Assembly: GCA_001599935.1 (NCBI GenBank)
Contig: BCIJ01000007.1
Span: 290,096-354,095 of the forward strand
Direction: 5' to 3'
DNA: 64,000 nt
Source of the DNA: Holtermannia corniformis
Lineage: Eukaryota > Basidiomycota > Tremellomycetes > Holtermanniales
Below, piece by piece: positions 21,298 to 33,507 of this stretch; within the stretch, counting starts at the first letter, position 1, and each line of letters starts with the position of its first letter. A model generated the notes under the pieces. That model was not told the origin of the DNA. It saw nothing but the letters and a program-made list of their open reading frames with translations, and searched no databases. A program made the position numbers and the translations under genes.

Positions 21298-21305
21298 TCA
21301 CGTGA
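21298..21305. promoter_or_regulatory. TCACGTGA palindrome in the RPC53 promoter
   Basis: Perfect 8-bp palindrome 86 bp upstream of the RPC53 start codon, a motif of the Cbf1/USF bHLH class. The same octamer occurs twice, overlapping, at a similar distance before DBP3. Confidence 0.45.
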
Positions 21306-21390
21306 TATAGCGCGCGCCTAATTGTGACAACTGAGATTTCCGCCCGCTGCATGTTCATCATTGTCTACTCGTTGCTCTACACCAGCTACC

Positions 21391-23048
21391 ATGTCGGATC
21401 AAGCGCAGGACATGCATGGCGAAGGCCCGGGTGCGTCTGGATCAGCTCCAGTGCCAGAGCCAGTCGACAGCAAACCGATCGGACTCGGCCAGTCGCTCGT
21501 TACTCCGAGCGAAGCATCGAGTTCAGCACCCAAGCCCGGCGTCAAGATGAAGTTCAAGCCCAAGGTCCCTATCAGGCGGGTTGTCAAGGAGTGAGTCGAT
21601 TGGGCTGTAGGACCTGACTGATGTAACCAGAGAGATCACCGAGGCGAGACCCGTGCGTGGGATGCTTCGTACGGAGCTTTGCTGATGTAGCACAGCCGCC
21701 GCCTGTAGTACGACCTATGCGTGGCAGAGGCGCCCCTCTAGCTCGGGGCGGTGATAGGGGAGGTCGAGGTGGCCGTGGCCGCGGAGGTGCTCGTGGAGGC
21801 GCACCATCAGCTCCTGAGCCATTCAGACCGGTCAATGTTGCTAGTGGACCGTGGTCAGCCCCGTCGGCGCACAGTGAGTCCTCACCACCAATCGCCGCGC
21901 TGACGATCAGACATTGTGCGGAATCAGGGTCAGGGTGGCGCAAGCAATGCGATGAAGATGTCGCGCGCGGGCGGGGGCCTGGACAGCGACGAGGAAGAAG
22001 TCTACTCGGATGAGGATGGCAAGATTGTCGACATTGCCGCCGTGTCGCGCCTGGGCGAGTCGGCGCCGACAAGTCTGACGCGCAGGAGGACTGAGCGCGA
22101 CGAGAAGAATGCAAAGATGAAGGCCAAAGTCAAGCGTGAGCTTGCCAAGCCGCAGGCGCGTTCAGTCAGAACCGGCGGCGTCAAGGATGAACCGGCGTCG
22201 CCTGTTAAACAGCAGATGATTGTCGACGACTCGGACGAGGAGCACGATGAGCCTGCTGTGCGGCGCAAGGAAAAGGGCAAGCAGAGGGCGGACGACACGA
22301 TGCTGTCGGATGACGAGCATGTCGATCGCGACGAGCAGGGGGTCCGGCTGGACCACGCCGACGAGGAGGATGTCAACCTCGCTCACGCTGTGGATCTCGA
22401 CGAGAGCGACGATGAAGAGTACGAAGAGGGCATGGACGGCGACTTTGTCTGGGACGGCGATGGGGTGGGTCGCACGAGCATATCTGGGTTTGCTGACCTT
22501 CGCAGGACAAGCCGGAAGACAAGCTGTATCTGTTTCAATTTCCGGAGCCGTTTCCGACCTATCTCGCCCCACCGAGCGCTGTGCCGGAACCCGAAGCCAA
22601 GCCCGAGCCCGAGCCAGTGGAGGAAAAGAAGGACGTCAAAGCAAAGGCTGATAAAAAGGACGCCAAGCCGACCGCTGCCCAGCTCCGCAAAGCCTCGACT
22701 GCCAAGGCTGAACCCCCTAGGCCACAGGGACGTGTCGGCTCGCTCGTCGTTATGAAGAGCGGCAAGGTCAAGATTGTCATGGGCAACGAGATTGTCATGA
22801 CTGTGAGTGGCGCAGTGTTGGTACTATCGGCTAATGGGCAGGTCACGCCCGGCGTCCCTACCACATTCCTGCAAAACCTTGTCCACCTCGACACGCCGGC
22901 CAAGACTGCGGCCGTTCTCGGCGAGATCAACAAGACGTACGTCGTCACACCCGACGTCGACCGGCTGTTGCACGAGCTTCACCTGAACGGGGGCGTCGTT
23001 CCAGACGACGAGGTCAAGGGAGAGCCTGGTCTTGTCAAGATGGAGTAG
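21391..23048 (+). CDS. RPC53: DNA-directed RNA polymerase III subunit RPC4/RPC53
   Basis: Starts MSDQAQDMHGEGPGASG (ATG 21391). The N-terminal half is disordered: KPGVKMKFKPKVPIRRVVKE (the KFKPK..RR motif typical of Rpc53), an RG-rich stretch, and an acidic region with DSDEEEVYSDEDGKIVDIAA. The C-terminal conserved domain starts DKLYLFQFPEPFP and continues GRVGSLVVMKSGKVKIVMGN, TPGVPTTFLQNLVHLD and INKTYVVTPDVDRLL, which pairs with Rpc37 in the TFIIF-like module for Pol III termination and reinitiation. Introns interrupt after VVKE, EARP, SAH, GDGD and EIVMT; stop TAG 23046-23048. Length about 480 residues is normal. Confidence 0.9.
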
Positions 23049-23156
23049 CCTCGTTTGTACAGACATGCGACGGTTGCTTCTTTTGTTAAAGGATCCTTTG
23101 GCCATCGCGGCTTATAACACACGGTGCAGGCGCCTTCTCCCGCCGAAACAACCACC

Positions 23157-23645
23157 ATGCCCTCTGTCCACTACAGCGAGACGATCGACATCATCACCGC
23201 GCCCGTGCGCAAGGCCGACAGCCCCGTGCCCGAGTGCATGCGCATCGCAGCGCAAGAGGACCACGAGCTGCCAGTCGTCCCAACCCTCGCCCTACCGCGT
23301 GCAATCATTGCCACCCCGCGCCCGAGCCGTCCTAGCAAGCCGTCTGCCCTTTTGCTGCCCAGCACGCTCGAGCTCAAGGCGCTCGAGATGCCCGAGCTCG
23401 TCGATGACGCAGACGACGACGACGACGAGACAGTCGTCAGCCCCGAGATCGACACGCCCGGCACGACCGCATGGTGCTTTGGCTGCGGGCAACATCGACC
23501 TCTTGAATGCCTGGGTAAAAAGAGTTATGGCACCTATGGCGTCCAGCCGGCGTGCGATCTGTGCACAGAGCACACTTGTGTAGAGCCTGCCGTCGCACGA
23601 TTCATCAGTAGTTCGTTACGGCCGCGAGCTGTAAAGCTCGAGTGA
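23157..23645 (+). CDS. Small uncharacterised protein with C-terminal CxxC pairs
   Basis: 162 codons from ATG 23157 (Kozak-like ACCACCATGCC) to TGA 23643-23645, no intron. The N-terminal part is Pro/Leu-rich with an acidic run VDDADDDDDETVVSP. The C-terminus contains TTAWCFGCGQHRPLECLG and QPACDLCTEHTCVEP, two CxxC pairs plus extra Cys/His, consistent with a zinc-binding module. No family recognised. It is on the same strand as RPC53, 108 bp downstream. Confidence 0.6.
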   Translation: MPSVHYSETIDIITAPVRKADSPVPECMRIAAQEDHELPVVPTLALPRAIIATPRPSRPSKPSALLLPSTLELKALEMPELVDDADDDDDETVVSPEIDTPGTTAWCFGCGQHRPLECLGKKSYGTYGVQPACDLCTEHTCVEPAVARFISSSLRPRAVKLE

Positions 23646-24066
23646 ACCGATGGCCTGGCTGCCACTAGGGAATGAAATGCATCACTGCTTGGGCTTGGAC
23701 TGAGCAAACGCGCTGCTGGCTAGCCAGCTCGGAACGTCAATGCGAGTCTGTGAGAGCTATGATACTCACCGCAGTGTTAGTGGGCTATGGCTCATTCGGC
23801 TTGGTCATTGCGAGGAGGTCGATGGGTGGCGGCGGCTGGGCCTTGGTGTCGAAGCTGTGAGGCGTGTATAGCGGTTTCTGGCACGACAAGAAGAAGCCCT
23901 GTGTGCTTCTCGCCCATTTCATTGAGGCGGCGAGGGCGGTGGGTACGGCGGCGGCGGAGGCCTGGGAGGAAGAGGACGCTTTGCCATTGCGCTGCCATCA
24001 TCTCTCGAGCCCGATAGATATACCCGTCAAACAATGCATGCAGCTGAAACGTACAACACGGGCCGA
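23646..24066. other. Convergent intergenic spacer with no recognised gene
   Basis: About 420 bp between the CxxC protein gene and PPN1, which converge here. Short open frames are present but show no conserved sequence or splice structure. Confidence 0.5.
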
Positions 24067-26297
24067 TCACTGCTCATCAGTCGACACAAACCTAGGATCG
24101 TCAGCGAAGGAAGCCGGTGCAACGAGGCCGACGCACATTAGACGCTGAAACCGATTCCACAGCTTCTTGTCGTCTGCGAGCCGACGTGCGAGCTTTGTGT
24201 AGCTCGGGATGGTCAGATCGCGCATCCCAAAGGGAACGAGCCGACGCAACGCCTTTGGCGGCTTTTGCGTCGCTCGGTACTCGTCATAGCCCGGCAAAAG
24301 ATGCAGTGGGATCGGCGGCGCCTGGCCATCGGGGCCCATTGTGCCGTTGGCGTCGCCCAGTAGAGTGTGCAGCTTGAACGTCGAATACTCAATCTCCCAT
24401 GCTGGATGAGTCTTGGTCTGCTTGTCAAGATTGGGCATGAAGAATTGCGTGTAGCCGAGTGGCGAGAGCTGCGTGTTGGTGCGCGAGGGGGAGCCACGAT
24501 CGGCGTACCGCGGCTTGTGCTTGAACGTGCAGTGCGGCTTGTCCTCGTTCTCTGGCTTGCGACAGTCGTCCTTCTTCCTGTGGTGCCGATGACCGCCCGG
24601 GCGCTTCTTCTTCAGTGGCAGCCACTCGCCAAGAGTGCTGAACCAGCCGGTCCACGGGGTGACTTCTTCCTCGTCCTCGATCCCGCTGATGTTGTACCTG
24701 AAGGTCAGCGCGGCCCAAACCCCCGAAACTCACGAGAAGATCCGGACGGCTGGGAGAAAGGTCGGGATGACACTTGGAGCGACGTTGATCGCCACATAGT
24801 CCTTCATCTTGATCGAGCCGCGCCCTGGCATCTCGCCAAAGTCCTTGTGGAGTTCCTCTTGCAGCGACAGCCCACGGTTCCGGCCCAGAGTCCGCATCGG
24901 CGCATGCTGCATCCACGCCGTGCTGTTGAGCGCTTTCAGCCGAGCGGTCGCTTCGAGCTCATCGACGTCGATGAAGAAGAAATGATCGAGGTTCCTGCAA
25001 TTCAGCGGGGTTGTACCGAGGAGGAACGTACATGTGTCCGAAGAGGTGCCCGACAATGGTGTCTTGGAAGCGGAGGGCAAGATCACCGTAGCGAAGATCT
25101 ATCCAGTCAGCTCGGTCAATCGACAGAAGCAACTCACAGCAATTGTCAAAATAGGTGCCCATGTGTGGGGGGACGTGACCGGTCAGCCAAACCTACGTTG
25201 TCAGCGAGCCCACGACACAACAGCAACCGACCTGCATGCCACGGTCGCGAAACTCTTGCAGCTGCACCTCGAGCCAGTCCATCTCCAGAGCGCCCGGGTC
25301 TCGTGAGCCATCCTGGCATCCGTCGACCACTGCTGGTCAGCGTGGTCCACTACGCACAAGCCACGCACAGGTATTCGAGTCGTACCAGTATAACGTATTG
25401 AGCGAGATGACGGCAAGATGGTCTGGAATGACCTCGGAGGAAAAGTAGGCGCCTCGCTCAAAGACGTGACGTTCGTCAGAGGGGATAAAGTGTTTCCAGA
25501 TCCTGCCGGTCAGCACGCCCAGGTAGGCTTTTAGACTCACTGGGCAAACTCGGTCGTGATCCGGCTCGGCCCAGCGGCGAGTACGTTGTGTGGGTAGATA
25601 TCATTGTTGCCTAATGTCAGCTACGTCGTGACTGGGCGCACTCACCAATGCTCGGGACGACCACGACGTCCTTTCCAAACGTCTCTTGCATTTTGGCGGC
25701 CATCATCCGGTTCAGGTCAAAGATCTCGCTGGGCGTGCGCGGAATCTCTCTGTCGATATCATGCCTGGCACGTCAACCGAGCTCGCGGGTCAACTTGACA
25801 CCAACCTAGCATTGTCTCCCGTCCCTAGCTCATCAGCCTGGCTCGACACACTCGCCCAAACGTACAGACGACAAAGTCTACCTCGTCCGCCCACTCCTTT
25901 CGCAGCCACTCGAACGTATTGTTGACGAGCGTCATGGGTGCATCGCAGTCGCTGCACTGTCAACATGCTCTCGCCAGTTCGACAACTCACGAGTCTGCAC
26001 TTCCCCACTTGCCTGCCACCTCGTCATCCTTTTTGGCGCCTTTACCCTTTTCCCGTCGGTGACAGCCCGAGTCAAACGTCGCACCGGGCTTGTAGTGAGG
26101 ATCCGGGTGAAAGTCGGTGATATGGATGAAGCGACCCTTGAGAGCTGCTCGCTCGCTCAGCTCGGCCCAGCCCAGCGTGAGCTCTGACACTCACATCTCC
26201 GTTTAGCAACGTGCGCTGGGTCGCGAGCTCCAAAAGGGGTCTGGCTCGCGGCGGACAAGACGAGCGGCAACAGTCCAAGCACTACCGCCCACTTCAT
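24067..26297 (-). CDS. PPN1: Vacuolar endopolyphosphatase
   Basis: Calcineurin-like metallophosphatase that cuts inorganic polyphosphate chains in the vacuole. The start MKWAVVLGLLPLVLSAAS (ATG 26295-26297) is a hydrophobic signal/anchor. An intron after AKRR joins SLKGRFIHITDFHPDPHYKP, metal-binding motif I (D.H). Then VVWTGDNARHDID (GDN), VVVPSIGNNDIYPHN (GN.D) and MQVWLTGHVPPHMGTYFDN (GH), all in the order of the Ppn1/Phm5 family. The C-terminal region has YNISGIEDEEEVTPWTGW, basic Lys/Arg/His-rich linkers and FKLHTLLGDANGTMG; stop TGA 24067-24069. About ten introns. It pairs functionally with PHO81 at 2.6-6.6 kb: both belong to phosphate homeostasis, and both have GCACGTGTG upstream. Confidence 0.9.
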
Positions 26298-26379
26298 CCT
26301 GCGCGGCCCCAGTGATCCTGGTCGTGTGAGACGTCGGAGCAAACTCGATCAAGCTGGGATGGGATCCAAGAGACGTAGG

Positions 26380-26385
26380 CACGTG
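26380..26385. promoter_or_regulatory. CACGTG E-box, candidate Pho4-type site upstream of PPN1
   Basis: CACGTG in the context GGCACGTGTG, 82 bp upstream of the PPN1 ATG, within a promoter only 131 bp long (the next gene's stop codon is at 26429). Matches the GCACGTGTG before PHO81. Confidence 0.45.
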
Positions 26386-26428
26386 TGACGCTGTCGATCC
26401 CAAACGCGGGATCCCGATGCATCACTAT

Positions 26429-29400
26429 CTACGTGTACAGAGCCAGCGTCGCAAAGTTGATCTGGGTGTATTCCTGCGCGCGTCAGTGTGCTCGACCGTG
26501 TTCAGGGACACAGCTTACCCCCTCGGTCATCCATTTCTCGGCCTGGGACGCGTCAGCTCGGTCGAGTCGGTCTGGAGCTTACAATCAAAAAGTCGATCGG
26601 CATGTCCACGAGGTGGCCCTTGACCTTGGCCATCTCCTCCTTGACGTCCGCCAGGCTCAAGTGCGGGTTGGCGACGTGGCCAGTCTATGAGATCAGCAAG
26701 TCTCACAGCTCGAGAAAGACCTACGGCAATCCCTTCGGACACCTTGAGGTAGGCCTTGTAGTCCTGCCACGACTTGATCGAGTCGTTTGGAACCTGGCCC
26801 GTCAACAACGTCCGAGCCATTCTCAAAGACTCACACAGCGGAAGACCTTTTCAAAAGCAGCACGGTTGCTCCGGCCCGTTCGCTCCCAGAGCTCGATAAA
26901 CTCATCGCTCAACGGATCCTCCACCAGCCGGTCCTCTTCCGATCCCGAGGCGTCCTCGTGCGGCGTCGGTACCGGCAGCATCGACGGGTGCGGGTCGGCC
27001 TTTTCATCAAACGCCGGTTGACTCGGGATGAGCCCGAGGTGTTCTGGTCGTCAGCAGGGTCACGAGCTTTCGAATACCCACCCCTCATCAACGCGCGACG
27101 CCAATTGGTGGCCAGCTTGGACGCGAGGTACGGCTTGCCATCCATCTGCGACTTGATCATGTCGTCGTCCTCTGCTCGGTCAGTCGGCACGCACTGCCTG
27201 ACCACGACGCACCGATACAGATGGCAATCTCAGAGTCGTGGTCGCCCACCTGGCTGCGGTCATTGAGGTTGGACGAGCCGCAGATCACCCGGCGGTCGTC
27301 GACAATCATCAATTTCGAGTGAATGTAGTTGAGCTGCCGGTCAGCTGGGCTGTAATGGCCAATCACAAAGACCCACCTCGGAGACATAGCAGTCGCGCTC
27401 CTCCTGCTCGGTGCCCTCCCACTGCTCATCCGCCAGCGCCGTTTTGTCAATCATGGCGTGTTGCCCGACTGATCGTCAGCTCGATCGTCGAGTTTTCCCA
27501 CCAACCATTGTCAGACCTGCACTGTCAGTCACATCCCCTGTCTTGAACCAAACTCACACGTTGCGGTCGCTCTTGATCGCACCGTTTTGGAAGCGCGCGA
27601 TGATCGCCTTGGCCTCGGGCACAGTCTTTGGCAACGGGATCGACTTCTCCACACTGTCCTTCTTGCCAATCTGATCGATCGACGCGCTCTGGTCATGCGG
27701 CTTTTCAATGTTGACCACCTCGTCCGTTCCGCCCTTGAGGTCATCAGAGCCAATGTAAACTTTGGCCAGGGCCACTTGGGCTTCATGGAACGTGATCCCA
27801 GACCGGTCCTCCATCTGCTTGATGTTGGAAGCGGGCGTGTTGATGCGATCATAGCTCCGCAGATTCCAGAACGAAATGTACTCGGTCGGATCGAACCCTG
27901 CGGCTTTCACCACGTCAAAGATGGATTTCCCGCCGCGGTTGATGCTGCGGTATTGCGCTTCCATGATCGCCTTGAGCCCTGCTTGGGTCTGAATGTCACC
28001 GGCGAATGCGGGCACAGCCGGGATGACGACGATGATCTTGAACTTGCGGCGGTCGCGTGCGGCAGAGATGATGCGTTCAGCCATGGCGGCGCCTGCGGGT
28101 TAGCAAGGGTGCGCCTCGCAAAGACATACCAATCTGGTTCAGCACCGGCTGGCCCTTTTCCGTCATGGTGATGCTGCACGTCAGTAGGGTCGCTACGTCT
28201 TGATTACCTACAGTGCGTAGAGTCAGCCGAGGTCTATGCAAGAAGAGAGATACTCATAGAATTGGTTCTCAATGTAGATGCAGTGATTGGCCTCGCGAAT
28301 CAGCTCGATGTACGCCTCTGCCCATCAGCATACGCCACAGCGGTTTGGACCCACCTTGAATGCTGGCTTCTGTCAAGATGCCATGCGACCAATCGCCGGC
28401 CGAGCGCAAGACCTGGATTCGGCAGTTGCCACCGGGAACCGGCTCGGCTGCACGAGGCGCATTGGACGGCGGCCAGTGGTACGGGTGTGCAAACTGGCGT
28501 CAGGTCGATCCTGCAACCGCGAGACTTACCTGACGGCCGACCTGGGCATGTTCAGCAGATTGCTCATGAGCAGCATGCAACCCACCTCTTTCCATTTGGC
28601 CAAGTGCGGGTGCGCGTCTCGCAACCGCTTGTCACCCGCACGAGACTCTTCAGCCTCTTGTTGTCCCTCGACATCGCCCCATGCTGAACGGTCAGCACGG
28701 TCAGCGCATACACACCTACTCACGCTCAGGCAGGGCTAGCCACTCGAACACATGGTCATGCTTGTACCTATTTGGTCAGCCTGTACGTGCCCGGGCTGAC
28801 CCACTTGATGCTCTTGACAAAGTTCCAGCGCTCGACAAAGTGCTGTACAAGGTCGACGACACTCGGGCCCATGAAGGTGAGGGAAGTGTCGTGCCATGCT
28901 AGATCGTCAGAGGCGAACGCTCGTGGGATCACTCACGCATGCGCGGAGCATCCTGGATCGCAAGCGCGTTAGAGGTGAATTTCTCCACGGTCTGAAAGTC
29001 CATCATCCGGCTGTCTGTAGGGTGTCAGACTTGTCAGTCTGGATCCCGGCGCACTGTTATAGTCTTCGATTGTCAGCTCAATTACAGGGGAGCATGCTAC
29101 CCACCCTGCCCAGGGAACAAGGACAGCTCAAAGTGGGTCGGGTGTACATCAGCGAGCGGGTGATCGTGCGTGTCGTAGCGTCCGAAGCAGAGGTCGAGGC
29201 CGCCCATGCCGACGATCCGGTTGTCAACGATGCAAAGCTGGACTGTGAGCATCATGCGGGCGATACGAGTGACACACCTTTTCGTGGTGACTCCTGCGCG
29301 GGTCAGCATTCTCAGCCACCAGGGTTGAACGCACCAGTAGTAGACGAGTTCGCCGCCTGATCCGTCAGCTTGGTTCGCGGACCTCGAGCACAAGTGACGC

Positions 29401-30187
29401 ACCGCTGTGATCCGGGTGGCGCATGACGGAAATGTTCTCGTGCAGCGTCTCCAACGCATGCTGGGCCAGTCAGACCGAGTCGTTCATCAGCTCGGACCCA
29501 CCTTGGTGTGCGCGGAACTCAGACTCATTGACGCCGTGACCTGCTTATCAGCCGAGCTCATCGTCAACAATACAAGCCCACCTCTTTGTAGACCATGATG
29601 TAGATTCTGACTCCCTCTTCCGCCTTGCGCTTCAGCAGCCGGTCCAGGCGCCATTCCGGAAACTTGGCGAGCGGGCGGCGCATCTACCAACATTAGCTCG
29701 GTCAAGCTGGCAGGATCACCTACGGCCAGCTCGGGCGTCAACCACCAATCCAGGATCATGATCGACTCTTTCGCTTGGTCAATCACCTCGGACAGTGCCC
29801 AAAAGTAGTCTGCCTCGTCAGTCCAAGCATAGATCAGCCTGCTACCCACCTTTGCCGTCAATGTGATACTTGCAGACGTTGCCCGAGCGCATGGGAGCAA
29901 ACGACCGGAAGCGATGCGTGTCCCGGATCGCCTCGAGCTTGGCGTCGAGCTCCTTTTCGTGCTACCAGAGTCAGGCTGGTTCGGCACATGGCAAGTACAC
30001 GTACCGCCTCGTCATGCCGGTGGTTCGGGTTCAACGTCGTTCGAACACTGACCCCGAGCCGGCTCACGTCGCTCGCTAGGTGATCCACGCGGTGCCGCAG
30101 CCGATCCGTCAATGTGCCCTTGCCCCCTTTGCCTGTCACTGGCGCCGGGTGCTTGCTGCCGTGTGCGTCGTGTATCGGGGTCGCCAT
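26429..30187 (-). CDS. Phospholipase D (two HKD motifs)
   Basis: Hydrolyses phosphatidylcholine to phosphatidic acid and choline. Starts [20 protein letters not shown] (ATG 30185-30187). Spliced exons give [40 protein letters not shown] and the first HKD motif, [20 protein letters not shown] (H.K....D), followed by [17 protein letters not shown]. The second motif is [20 protein letters not shown] with [17 protein letters not shown]. The C-terminal part has PDDQN-like linkers, [18 protein letters not shown] and a final exon ending [11 protein letters not shown] with TAG at 26429-26431. The gene is extremely fragmented, with roughly 20 introns of 40-60 bp. There is no obvious N-terminal PX-PH pair, so it belongs to the shorter fungal PLD class rather than Spo14-type. 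Confidence 0.87.
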
Positions 30188-30329
30188 CGTGGTCGTATGT
30201 GGTCCTCTCTGACTTGTCGCCGCTCAGCAACCCGTCAATCGCGGCTGCGGAACAGACAAAGGGAAGAAGAACGATGACATCTCTGGGTTTACGTAACGAT
30301 CGCCCCGGAGCCCCGGTTGCCATCTATCC

Positions 30330-32008
30330 TCAGTCGTGGCGGACTTGGCGGTCGACCGTGACCATGATCCCACCGCCCCGTTGCTGGCGCTGGTGCTGCG
30401 GAACGAGCGGACCGAGCGTCTGACAGTCAGCACGGCTCACAGAGGGTGCGAGCAACCTACCTGCGTCGAGTGGTTGGACGGCTCCTCCTTAAAGTCGTCA
30501 TCGAATCCTTCGTCCAGCTCGTCACCTGCTGGTGTCTTCTGCCTCGTCCCGAGCTCAATCTATTTCATCAGCAGATATCAGTGTTACGCGCACAAGTGAC
30601 GGACCACATCGTCTGGCCGTGCGCGCTCGCCGAACCGACTGCGTGAAATCACAACGCCCTTGGCTTGGTCGCCTGATCCACTGATCGTCGGGTCGTGGTG
30701 GCCGATTGAGCTTGCCCATACGTGGGCTCCCGTGCCGGCGAAGACGGAGCGAATGTGGTCGCGGCTAATGCTCAGCTTGGTACAGACGCAGTCAACACTC
30801 ACGCAATCAAGCTAGTCGAGACCGCGAGGTGATAGAACGCGCCCTGCGAGTCGCCTGACCACGTCAGTCCCATCGTTGCGAGCTCACCAGCGCACGCACC
30901 GAACGGTCTAATCCATCCAAGAAGGTGCTCGCCTATCCACATCAGCCCACGCGGCCTCGAAAGCGACATCAACCCACCTCGCCACAGCAGAACGGCAAAG
31001 ATGGTCGCGCAGCACAATGGCGCCACCATGGCCTCGCTGACCGTCATGACGACCTTGTGGATCACACTGTCCGTCTCCTTGAAGCCCGAGCGCGTACGGA
31101 AAAGAATGTAGATGATGGTCAGGGTGATGCACACTGCGAATCAGCTGTGGCGCGATTACAGGTACACAAGGAGCGTACGATCGGCGACTGTAGAAAACAT
31201 CAGCAGTGTTTCGGCAGTCAGCGGACGGACGTACCGAGCGAGACGGTGCACCAACTGCGAGATCAGCACACGTACAATCGTCGCGTGTACACTCACACCT
31301 GGGCCAAGACGGACATCTTGCTGCCATAGCGGTGCATAAGCGGTACAATCACGTTGTCAAACTGCTGCGCCGTCGTGTTTTCATCGACGTGCGGGTGCGT
31401 CCAACCCGTCGCTGCCATTCTGCATCCGCTTGTCAGCCCAGCCTACACACACGATCGCAACGCACGCCAAGGCGGAAGCGTACGCGGCCACAGACAGGGC
31501 CAAGCACGGGACGAGGACAAACCACTTGCGGCCGCTGAGAACAAACGCGCGATAGCTGAAGAACGCTTGCGTCAGGCACGCGTTGCTGGCGACGAGGAGA
31601 AAGTTTGCGAGCGTGATCGACTGTGTGGGACGTCAGCCCTGGTCCAGGGGGGGGCATGCCAAACGCGACCCACGTTCTCGCGCATGACAATGTGGGCGTA
31701 CGTTGGACCTGCGAGCCACCACGACATGTCGATACAGGTGATGATGACGAGGATGATGGTGAACAGGGTCATGACGGCTACGAGGATGCGCCAGGCGATG
31801 AAATCGTGTGGGAACCGGGTAAAGTACGAGTAGGACTGTGAGACGTGAGCGCTGCGGTGGGTGGGTAGTAGAGACTCACGACGACGATGGCAGCACCAGA
31901 CGCCAACGCCTGGAGCACACAGCCGACGTACGAGGTGCGCAGGGCGAGGTTGTAGCTGACTCCGGCGCCGGCCAGCAACCCAGCGCTCACATACCCTGCG
32001 TCTGCCAT
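30330..32008 (-). CDS. Multi-pass membrane protein, DUF6534-like family
   Basis: Starts MADAGYVSAGLLAGAGVSYN (ATG 32006-32008). Spliced exons give successive hydrophobic helices: SYVGCVLQALASGAAIVV, IAWRILVAVMTLFTIILVII, SITLANFLLVASNACLTQAF, FVLVPCLALSVAAYASALAC, CITLTIIYILFRTRSGF and AMVAPLCCATIFAVLLWRGG. The pattern (about seven helices, a Phe/Tyr-rich intracellular turn SYSYFTRFPHDF, and TDSVIHKVVMTVSEAMVAPL) resembles the DUF6534 proteins common in basidiomycetes, of unknown function. The C-terminal tail is hydrophilic (QKTPAGDELDEGFDDDF) and ends VRHD, TGA 30330-30332. The start is plausible, but an upstream in-frame extension to about 32105 exists without an ATG. PLD lies 142 bp downstream on the same strand. 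Confidence 0.6.
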
Positions 32009-32189
32009 TCTTGTCAGTGGGTGTTGAGCGGGTCAACACACCGAGAAAAGTCAGCATGATATACCCCCAGCCGTCAGCCTGCGATTCAGAGGAGTGATGG
32101 TCCAACCGTGACAGGTCGTCTGTGCGTCAGCCACGGATCCGCGCCAAGGCACCCGAGCCATGTCCGAGGTAATCGATGCATGGAAGCTT

Positions 32190-33507
32190 TCACCACCCTC
32201 TGGCGCGTTTGAACTCGTCGATCCACTGATGTTCCTGAGCGCCCTGGACGAGGACGACAAAGGCGAGCAAACCGTCTTTGAGCACGACGCCGTCCTTGGG
32301 TTCACCTGCTTGCGGCGCCTTGTACGCTTTCATGACGACCTCGCGTAGGGTCAAGCCCTGGCCGACTTTGAGAAGCCGCTTGGCGCGCGTCTCGGCGTAC
32401 ACGACGAGGTTGTCGACATGGTATTCGTGAGACGGGTCCCACTCTGCCCACGTTGGATCCGACGGGCCGGGTGTGGCGGTCGTAGGGAAGATGACGGCCA
32501 GTTGATCAGAGAACGACGTGTCTTCGTGAAAGTGGGTGATGAGATCCGACATGGACTTGCGAGGGTACAGCAGGAAGCAGGGGAAGATGATGGGGTGGAG
32601 CGGTGGCGGTGGGGTCCAGCTGGCGGCGACGTCGCGAGGGGAGAGCGGTGGATCTATTGGCAGGCCCTCGGTCTCGAATGCAAGCGGATGCGGGTTATCT
32701 GGCGGTGCATCCGTGTTGGTGACGACCAGGCCGCGAGACTGACTATCAACACGGGCTCACGGCTGCAGGCAGACACTGACCACGACGGCCCGCCTGAGCG
32801 CCTCGGCTGATTCCCGCTGTCTTCGCTCACGCTCAGCTCGCTCCTCGACGACCCTACGCCCGCTCTCGACCTTGGCCAACAATGCGGGCCAGAGCTTGCT
32901 GCTTTCCTCGCCCTTGAGCGCCGCCCCCCTCTCGATACAGTCTGCCGCCTCGTCCCACTTTTCCAACGCGAGCAGACTCTGCGCAGCCCGGTATAGAGCC
33001 TTTGGTGGCGGTTCACGAACCTCTTTGACTTTGGCGTCGTCCCCCTCGAACGCTCCCGCACACAAGGCGACAATGACCCCCGTGTCCTTGAGAACTGCGC
33101 CATGGTTGTGCAAAGCCAGATTGCACGCCGCGCGGTTCAGCAGCAACGACATTCTCAGCTGTTCATCCTGCGCCTTGGCATCCACGCCCTGGGTATACGC
33201 CGTCAGAGCGTCCCGGTAGCTCTTTTGCGCATACAGCTCGTTGCCGTGGTTCTTAAAGTTGAGTGCCGTCTCTGCTCGTCAGCGTCCAGCTTGCTGCAGC
33301 ACGAGAGGACCTGCCATCGCCCTCGCCATCAAACACGAGACTCTTCAACGCCTCGAGCATCGGGTTATCCTCGCTGTCCTCGGGCAGCTCGCGCATGAAG
33401 AGCGGGGTCGAGTCGAGAATGTGTTGAATGTCCTTCATGCCTTGCTTTGGCTTGGCACTGGGACCGGCGACGCGCAGGCCGTCGATCAAGTCGCCCACGT
33501 CTGCCAT
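32190..33507 (-). CDS. CNS1: Hsp90 co-chaperone Cns1/TTC4 (TPR protein)
   Basis: Starts MADVGDLIDGLRVAGPS (ATG 33505-33507). NPMLEALKSLVFDGEGD is followed, across an intron, by ETALNFKNHGNELYAQKSYR, the N-terminal block and first TPR of Cns1/TTC4. The TPRs continue with YTQGVDAKAQDEQLRMSLLL, NRAACNLALHNHGAVLKDTG and KALYRAAQSLLALEKWDEAA. The C-terminal wheel domain has FPCFLLYPRKSMSDLITHFH, EWDPSHEYHVDNLVVYAETR and LTLREVVMKAYKAP; stop TGA 32190-32192. It links Hsp90/Hsp70 to clients and translation factors and is essential in yeast. The intron between GEGD and ETALNF only keeps the frame if its donor is GC (GATG/GCAGGTCC), making it a probable GC-AG intron. Confidence 0.88.
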
